From Gemmobacter sp964439015 (lineage in GTDB: Bacteria > Pseudomonadota > Alphaproteobacteria > Rhodobacterales > Rhodobacteraceae): 46,448 nt of DNA. Positions 41,924 to 46,448 of the stretch are shown piece after piece; position 1 is the first letter of the stretch, and each line of letters starts with the position of its first letter. Location of the stretch: NCBI GenBank assembly GCA_964439015.1, contig CAYTMV010000013.1, positions 1-46,448 on the forward strand. Direction: 5' to 3'. Position numbers and translations under genes: made by a program. Below the pieces are notes generated by a model. The model had not been told where the DNA came from. It saw only the letters and a program-made list of their open reading frames with translations, and did not search any database.

Positions 41924-43045
41924 CTAGTCGCTATCGCCAGCCGATGTAACAGATTTCTGGTCGGCATCGGTCCCGGCAACAGCCTTTTGCAGCGCGGCAA
42001 CTGCCTGCGCCAGACGCGGCAGGCGGCGCAGCGCCTTGTTGATCTCGATCTGGGTTTCCATCTTGACCGCCGGATAGCCCAACAGCACCCGCCCAGCAGG
42101 GGCATTGGTAAAGATCTTGGTGCCGCCCCCGGCAATCACATCATCGCCCACCTGGATATTGTCGTTGACCCCCACCTGACCGGCCAGCACCACCCGGTCG
42201 CCGATCCGGGACGATCCTGCAATGCCGACCTGCCCGCAGAGCAGACAGTCGCGTCCCACCTGCACGTTATGGCCGACATGGACGAGGTTATCGAGCTTGG
42301 TGCCATCGCCGATCACCGTGTCGCGGATCGTGCCGCGGTCCACGGTGGCATTGGCGCCGATCTCGACATCATCGCCGATGCTCACCGCGCCAAGCGAATG
42401 GATGCGCGTCCAGCTTTGCGCCCGGATTTCCTCGCGTTGTCCGAGGGTTGCGCGGATTTCTTCAACCCCCGACTTCTCGGGCGTGACAAAGGAAAACCCG
42501 TCCGCGCCGATCACCGCGCCGGGTTGGCAGATGAAGCGATCGCCGATCACCACCCGTGCGCCAATCCGCGCGCCTTGCAGGATCAGCGCCTCCGCCCCGA
42601 TCCGCGCGCCTTCGGCGATCGAGACATGCGACGCGATGCGCGCGCCCGCCCCGATCCGCACCCCGCGGCCAATGGTGACAAACGGGCCGATGGCCGCGCC
42701 CGCGCCGATCTCGGCCGAAGGGTCGATGACGGTCATCGGATGGATGCCCGGCGCGATTTCGGGGCCCGGGTCCAGCATCCGCGACAGCCCGGCCATGGCC
42801 AGACGCCCGCGCGGCGCAAAGATCACCGCCTGCAAGCCATGCGCCTGCCAATCCGCCCCCGGCCACATCAGCGCTGCCCGCGCACGGCCCTGTGCCAGCC
42901 CACCCGCGTATTTCGGGTCCATCGCCAGCGCCAGATCCTCCGGGCCCGCGGCCGCGGGCTCGGCCGCGCGGCCCACCACGACATCGAGATCCCCCCGGGC
43001 TTCGGCGCCGAGGGCGGCGGCAATCTCGCGGATGGTGTGGGGCAT
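41924..43045 (-). CDS. lpxD: UDP-3-O-(3-hydroxyacyl)glucosamine N-acyltransferase LpxD
   Basis: LpxD adds the second (N-linked) hydroxyacyl chain of lipid A from acyl-ACP. The 373-residue protein has an N-terminal UDP-binding domain (about 1-100) and a left-handed beta-helix of hexapeptide repeats (about 105-320: VIDPSAEIGAGAAIG, VTIGRGVRIGAGARIAS, AVSIGDDVEIGANATV). The catalytic His lies in LVHVGHNVQVG, and a C-terminal helix follows (INKALRRLPRLAQAVAALQ). In most genomes lpxD lies between bamA and fabZ; here it is with an ACP and a KAS, so it may be an additional copy with different chain preference. Confidence 0.93.
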   Translation of the reverse strand: MPHTIREIAAALGAEARGDLDVVVGRAAEPAAAGPEDLALAMDPKYAGGLAQGRARAALMWPGADWQAHGLQAVIFAPRGRLAMAGLSRMLDPGPEIAPGIHPMTVIDPSAEIGAGAAIGPFVTIGRGVRIGAGARIASHVSIAEGARIGAEALILQGARIGARVVIGDRFICQPGAVIGADGFSFVTPEKSGVEEIRATLGQREEIRAQSWTRIHSLGAVSIGDDVEIGANATVDRGTIRDTVIGDGTKLDNLVHVGHNVQVGRDCLLCGQVGIAGSSRIGDRVVLAGQVGVNDNIQVGDDVIAGGGTKIFTNAPAGRVLLGYPAVKMETQIEINKALRRLPRLAQAVAALQKAVAGTDADQKSVTSAGDSD

Positions 43046-43074
43046 GGGCGTCTCCCGGCAGGTTTGCCCGGACT

Positions 43075-44679
43075 TTAGCTGCGATGCGGCATGAGTTCCA
43101 CCCCGGCCGCCTGCAAGGCCTGCCAGATCGCCGCGTCCCGGCCATAGATGTCGCCGCGATAGTTGATCCGGCCCTTGGCATCGGGAAACGCGGTGAAATA
43201 GGTGATATGGATCGGGATGTGCTGATCCAGCCGCACGCCGGTCTCATTGCCGCTGTTCAGGACCTTGTGGAAATAGTCCCGCGGATCCTCTACCTGCCCG
43301 GCCAGGATTTCATAGGCAAAATCAAAGGGGTCGCCCAGACGGATGCAACCGTGGCTATAGGCCCGCACCTCATGGTCGAACAGCGATTTCGACGGCGTGT
43401 CATGCAGATAGATGTTCCACTCATTCGGGAACAGAAACTTCACCAGCCCCAGCGCATTGCCACTTGAGGGGGGCTGGCGCATCGAGAAGGGAAAGGTCTT
43501 CGCCGAATACTTGCCGAAATTGACCGAGCCACGGCTGACCACCCGGCCCCGGCTGTCCACCAGTTGCAGATGGCCCGCGGCATTGGGGTTGCGCTGCATC
43601 AGCGGCAGATATTCCTTGACCGTGATCGAGCGCGGCACCGACCAGCTGGGGTTGATCACCACCAGCTCCATCTCGTCGGAAAACTCGGGGCTTTGCTGAT
43701 CGGGCACGTCCTTGCCGATCACGGCCCGGGTCGAGAAGGTCACGCGGCCCTGATCGACCACCTTGGCGGTGAAATCGGTCAGGTTGACCCAGATGTGCCG
43801 CGCCCCGCGGTCGGTGTTCAGCCAGCGTTCGCGCTCCAGCGCCACCACGATCGCCTTCATCCGATCTTCGGGCGCCACGTTCAGCGCCCGCAGCGTGCTG
43901 GCGCCGGCAATGCCATTGGCCTCCAGCCCATGCGCCAGCTGAAACCGCTGCACCGCGCGACGCAGACTGTCGTCATAATCGCGGGTGGCCGAGGCGGGCA
44001 TGAAGCCCATCGCCACCAGCCGGTCGCGCAACGCCACCACGGCCGGGCCGGATTGGCCGGGCTTGAGGCTGTCGCCGGGCACCGTCGCCCCCCAGCCCCC
44101 GGCGGCAAGTTGCGCCTGCAGGTCCATCCGCGCCCGCATCAACTGGGCATAGGCTGTGCCCTGCGGCACCAGCGCCGCCAGCCAGCCCGCCACATCGCCG
44201 CGCGCCAGAGCCTCCAGATGCGCCTCGGGCGCGAGGCGCTGCGGCTGGTGCTTTACGGCCGACAGCAGGTCATGGGGCTGCAGGGCGCCGCCTTGCAGGT
44301 CATGGGCAAAATCGAGAAAGGCGCGCGTCATCGCATATTCCAGCCGACCCCGGTCCCCCTCGGTGCGGGCCGCCCGGAAAGCATTGGCCAGGGCCGCCGC
44401 ATCATAGCGCGCGACCGGCAGACCGTGCGCCTCGGCCCGCGACAGCGCCGCGAACAGGTCTGCCCGCAGCGCCTCGGCCCCCGCCACCGTCCAGACCGGC
44501 GCGTGGCCCCGCGCGGTATAGAAGGCGGCGATCGCCCGATCCGCCACGGCCTCGCCCCCCGCTGCCACCGCCAGCGCCCGCGCAAACGGGTCTGGCGCCA
44601 CCACCGGCTGGGCCGCCAGCGGCATGGCGAGAATCAGAGACAGCGAGGTAAAGGCAGCAACGCGCAGAAAAGGCTTCAT
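43075..44679 (-). CDS. L,D-transpeptidase (YcbB/LdtD-like)
   Basis: From ATG 44679 the protein has 534 residues with a signal peptide (MKPFLRVAAFTSLSLILAMP, then LAAQP). It contains a scaffold domain, a peptidoglycan-binding domain (about 225-290: GQSGPAVVALRDRLVAMGF, YDDSLRRAVQRFQLAHGL) and a YkuD catalytic domain (about 320-480) with the nucleophile in EVRAYSHGCIRLGDP. YcbB-type enzymes make 3-3 crosslinks in peptidoglycan, and members may also attach proteins to it. The gene diverges from a MepK/DUF882 gene across a 343-bp region with a long inverted repeat. A frame from 44745 gives no signal peptide at its start. Confidence 0.92.
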   Translation of the reverse strand: MKPFLRVAAFTSLSLILAMPLAAQPVVAPDPFARALAVAAGGEAVADRAIAAFYTARGHAPVWTVAGAEALRADLFAALSRAEAHGLPVARYDAAALANAFRAARTEGDRGRLEYAMTRAFLDFAHDLQGGALQPHDLLSAVKHQPQRLAPEAHLEALARGDVAGWLAALVPQGTAYAQLMRARMDLQAQLAAGGWGATVPGDSLKPGQSGPAVVALRDRLVAMGFMPASATRDYDDSLRRAVQRFQLAHGLEANGIAGASTLRALNVAPEDRMKAIVVALERERWLNTDRGARHIWVNLTDFTAKVVDQGRVTFSTRAVIGKDVPDQQSPEFSDEMELVVINPSWSVPRSITVKEYLPLMQRNPNAAGHLQLVDSRGRVVSRGSVNFGKYSAKTFPFSMRQPPSSGNALGLVKFLFPNEWNIYLHDTPSKSLFDHEVRAYSHGCIRLGDPFDFAYEILAGQVEDPRDYFHKVLNSGNETGVRLDQHIPIHITYFTAFPDAKGRINYRGDIYGRDAAIWQALQAAGVELMPHRS

Positions 44680-44828
44680 TTCGACGAGAATCCGGTGCGG
44701 AAGGTTATCCTGCCGACCGTAAAAGCCCCGCGACCTCCTGTCCATTCACAACCCGAGTCGCGCACCACAGCATCGCGCACACCACCCCCAAAGCCCGAAA
44801 ACCGTCGCATATTTGCAACCCGGGCGAA

Positions 44829-44870
44829 ATTTGCTGAAACTTGCCCGGATCGCGTCCGTTTTCAGCAAAT
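44829..44870. promoter_or_regulatory. 11-bp inverted repeat between L,D-transpeptidase and DUF882 genes
   Basis: ATTTGCTGAAA (44829-44839) and TTTCAGCAAAT (44860-44870) are perfect reverse complements 20 nt apart, with centres 31 bp (about three helical turns) apart. The 343-bp gap is AT-rich for this genome and has no credible gene. The arrangement suits two operators bound on one face of the DNA by a dimeric regulator; a related ATATTTGCAA stretch lies just to the left. Confidence 0.6.
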
Positions 44871-45022
44871 CTTTGCCGATCTCCCTTGCAATGCCCAAAA
44901 GCGGCCAATCTGCCTCTTGGTCGACGAATCGAGACGTGCCATAACAAGCTTGCTCCGGAGGCAGTCGGGGCAAAGCCATCGGCACAGATGGCACTGGAAG
45001 CAACGGAACGGGCAGAGACATC

Positions 45023-45592
45023 ATGACGCAAACGCTTACTACCGGCCTCACGCGGCGCAGCCTTCTCGGCGTGTTCGCAGCGACCGCTGTTGTCGCGGCG
45101 CCGACCTGCTCCAACGCCTTCGGCTTGCTGCGCGGCGCAGGCGACATCCGCCGCATTCGCATGTATTCCGGCCGCACCGGCGAAATGCTGGACACGATCT
45201 ACTGGATCGACGGCGAATATGTGAAAGACGCCCTCAAAGAGATCAACCACTTCATGCGCGACTGGCGCACTGGCGAAGTGGTGACGATTGACGCGCGCAA
45301 TGTGGATATCATGGCCGCCGCCCACCGCCTGATGGACGTGTCCGAGCCCTATATGCTGCTGTCGGGCTATCGCAGCCCCAAGACCAACGCCATGCTGCGC
45401 TCGAAATCCGGCGGCGTCGCCAAGAACTCGCTGCATATGAAGGGGCAGGCCGCGGATCTTCGCCTTAAGTCGCGCTCGGTTGGGCAGATGGCCCGGGCGG
45501 CGGAAAAATGTGCTTCGGGTGGCGTGGGCCGCTATTCGGGGTCGAACTTCGTGCATATGGATTGCGGCCCGATCCGTCACTGGGGCGGTTGA
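45023..45592 (+). CDS. DUF882 / MepK-like murein endopeptidase (M15-related)
   Basis: The 189-residue protein has a twin-arginine signal (TTGLTRRSLLGVFAATAVVA), so it is probably exported folded. The DUF882 domain shows the M15-type zinc site: SGYRSPKTNAMLR, then SLHMKGQAADLRL (S-x-H-x-x-G-x-A-x-D) and NFVHMDCGPIRHW with the third ligand. E. coli YcbK/MepK, the closest known type, cleaves crosslinks in peptidoglycan and is encoded next to the L,D-transpeptidase YcbB. The same pairing, here divergent, supports a role in remodelling 3-3 crosslinked wall. Confidence 0.9.
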   Translation: MTQTLTTGLTRRSLLGVFAATAVVAAPTCSNAFGLLRGAGDIRRIRMYSGRTGEMLDTIYWIDGEYVKDALKEINHFMRDWRTGEVVTIDARNVDIMAAAHRLMDVSEPYMLLSGYRSPKTNAMLRSKSGGVAKNSLHMKGQAADLRLKSRSVGQMARAAEKCASGGVGRYSGSNFVHMDCGPIRHWGG

Positions 45593-45614
45593 GGCCAGGG
45601 AGACTGAGGCAGGG

Positions 45615-45663
45615 CCGGGGGCGCTGCCCCCGTACCCCCGGGGTATTTTCATCATGATGAAGA
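45615..45663 (+). repeat. GC-rich palindromic repeat, copy 3
   Basis: It contains the hairpin GGGGGC-GCT-GCCCCC, palindrome ACCCCCGGGGT and tail ATTTTCATCATGATGAAGA. It lies just after the DUF882 gene and faces copy 4 in opposite orientation 44 bp away. Confidence 0.88.
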
Positions 45664-45666
45664 CAC

Positions 45667-45691
45667 AAGGTCGCTGAAGGGCGGCCTTTTT
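45667..45691 (+). terminator. Probable intrinsic terminator between two repeat copies
   Basis: AAGGTCGC (45667-45674), a 6-nt loop and GCGGCCTT (45681-45688), with one T-G pair, are followed by more T to 45691. It probably ends the DUF882 transcript and sits exactly between the two inverted repeat copies. Confidence 0.6.
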
Positions 45692-45707
45692 GGTTTCGGA
45701 CGGGTGA

Positions 45708-45755
45708 TTTCATCATGACCCAAGTACCCCGGGGGTACGGGGGCAGAGCCCCCGG
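45708..45755 (-). repeat. GC-rich palindromic repeat, copy 4
   Basis: Minus-strand copy: CCGGGGGCTCTGCCCCCG, then TACCCCCGGGGTACTTGGG and TCATGATGAAA. It ends 4 bp before the rlmE stop codon and is oriented tail-to-tail with copy 3, so the pair could fold into a long cruciform or hairpin. Confidence 0.88.
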
Positions 45756-45759
45756 CGGC

Positions 45760-46448
45760 TCAAGGTTCAGGATCAGTGGCGCCGCCCAGTCCCAGTCCGA
45801 TCTCGCGGCCGCGATACCCCATCGCCACCACGAATTTCTCGGAACTATCGGCCCGGCTTGCCGGCGGCTTGACGTTGGCCACCTTGCGGAAGGCGCGCTT
45901 CAACAGCGCGTTCATCTCATTCTCGGCGCCACCTGCCAAGACCTTGGCAACAAAGGTGCCGCCATCCTCCAGCACGTCAAAGGCAAAATAAAGCGCCGCT
46001 TCGATCAGGGCGATGATGCGCAGGTGATCGGTGGTCTTGTGACCCGAGGCCGCAGCGGCCATGTCGCTCATCACCACATCGGCGCGGCCCCCCAGCCAGG
46101 CCTTCACCTTGTCCTCGGCCCCGTCTGAGAGGAAATCCAGCTGATAGATCTCGGCGCCGGCAATCGGCTCCACCTCTTGCAGGTCCACGCCCAGCACCCG
46201 GCCTTGCGGCTTTTTCGGGTTTTCCCCCAGCGCATTCACGCGGGGCACGGCCACCTGACACCATCCGCCCGGCGCGCAGCCCAGATCGACCACCCGCGCG
46301 CCCGGTTTCAGGAAGCCGTATTTGTCATCGAGTTCCATGATCTTGAAGGCCGCACGACCGCGATACCCCTCGCGCTTGGCGCGCTGGACATAGGGGTCGT
46401 TCAACTGCCGCTCCAACCACAGGGTTGAGGACAGCCGGCGCCCCTTGG
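45760..46448 (-). CDS. rlmE: 23S rRNA 2'-O-ribose methyltransferase RlmE (5' end outside window)
   Basis: RlmE (FtsJ) methylates U2552 of 23S rRNA. The frame is open to the window edge and reads KGRRLSSTLWLERQLNDPYV there, typical of the family before the TTG at 46416, so that TTG is not the start and a short N-terminal part is missing. The SAM motif is VVDLGCAPGGWCQVA, and the catalytic K-D-K-E tetrad is represented by GYRGRAAFK, VVMSDMAAAASG, FVAKVL and SRADSSEKFVV. About 229 residues are visible. It is convergent with the DUF882 gene. Confidence 0.95.
   Translation of the reverse strand, partial: KGRRLSSTLWLERQLNDPYVQRAKREGYRGRAAFKIMELDDKYGFLKPGARVVDLGCAPGGWCQVAVPRVNALGENPKKPQGRVLGVDLQEVEPIAGAEIYQLDFLSDGAEDKVKAWLGGRADVVMSDMAAAASGHKTTDHLRIIALIEAALYFAFDVLEDGGTFVAKVLAGGAENEMNALLKRAFRKVANVKPPASRADSSEKFVVAMGYRGREIGLGLGGATDPEP

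Noticed and set aside
40406..43078. An 890-codon plus-strand open frame opposite the ketoacyl synthase, ACP and lpxD genes
   Set aside because: It lies antisense to three genes with clear families; long antisense frames are expected at this GC content, and its product is low-complexity His/Arg/Gln-rich.

Overview
The window is high-GC (roughly two-thirds G+C) DNA from an alphaproteobacterium. Gene order, protein style and a dispersed GC-rich hairpin repeat all point to Rhodobacteraceae (the Rhodobacter/Paracoccus/roseobacter group). It is a chromosomal segment dominated by housekeeping and envelope genes. I see no rRNA, tRNA, CRISPR array, insertion sequence or prophage.

Layout. At 1-1732 are the end of a MarC-family gene, a retropepsin-like membrane protease, a YjdM zinc-ribbon protein and holC. 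pepA-holC (minus) diverges from one long plus-strand run: lptF-lptG-lptD-surA-pdxA-rsmA (3372-11009). This joins LPS export, outer-membrane protein folding, vitamin B6 synthesis and rRNA dimethylation. From 11087 to 16563 the minus strand carries a DUF4167 protein, prmC-prfA, an agmatinase-like ureohydrolase and an M20 amidohydrolase, followed by mazG on the plus strand.

Transport and amino-acid region (17833-31483). First comes a four-gene ABC importer of the iron/polyamine/phosphonate type. Then a GNAT acyltransferase and an N-succinylamino-acid-racemase-like enolase lie head-to-head with a MurR/RpiR regulator, a complete dipeptide-type ABC importer and an M81 (MlrC-like) metallopeptidase. 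This looks like a module for importing peptides and converting D-amino acids, or for processing N-acylated or unusual peptides. Its substrate-binding protein gene is broken by a one-base insertion in a T run.

From 31511 to 36009 aroB/aroK diverge from a small membrane protein, a large exported protein of unknown function and xerD. A CAP-domain RTX protein and a HerA-like ATPase follow on the minus strand. The intergenic region 39202-39642 holds terminators, one good small-RNA candidate and a 20-nt near-perfect inverted repeat linking two putative transcripts.

The last part is an envelope block: an invasion-associated-locus-B protein, a ketoacyl synthase-ACP-LpxD operon that could make and transfer a dedicated acyl chain to lipid A, an L,D-transpeptidase diverging from a MepK-like DUF882 murein hydrolase, and the start-truncated rlmE gene. 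Four full copies and one half copy of a GC-rich palindromic repeat sit in intergenic gaps.
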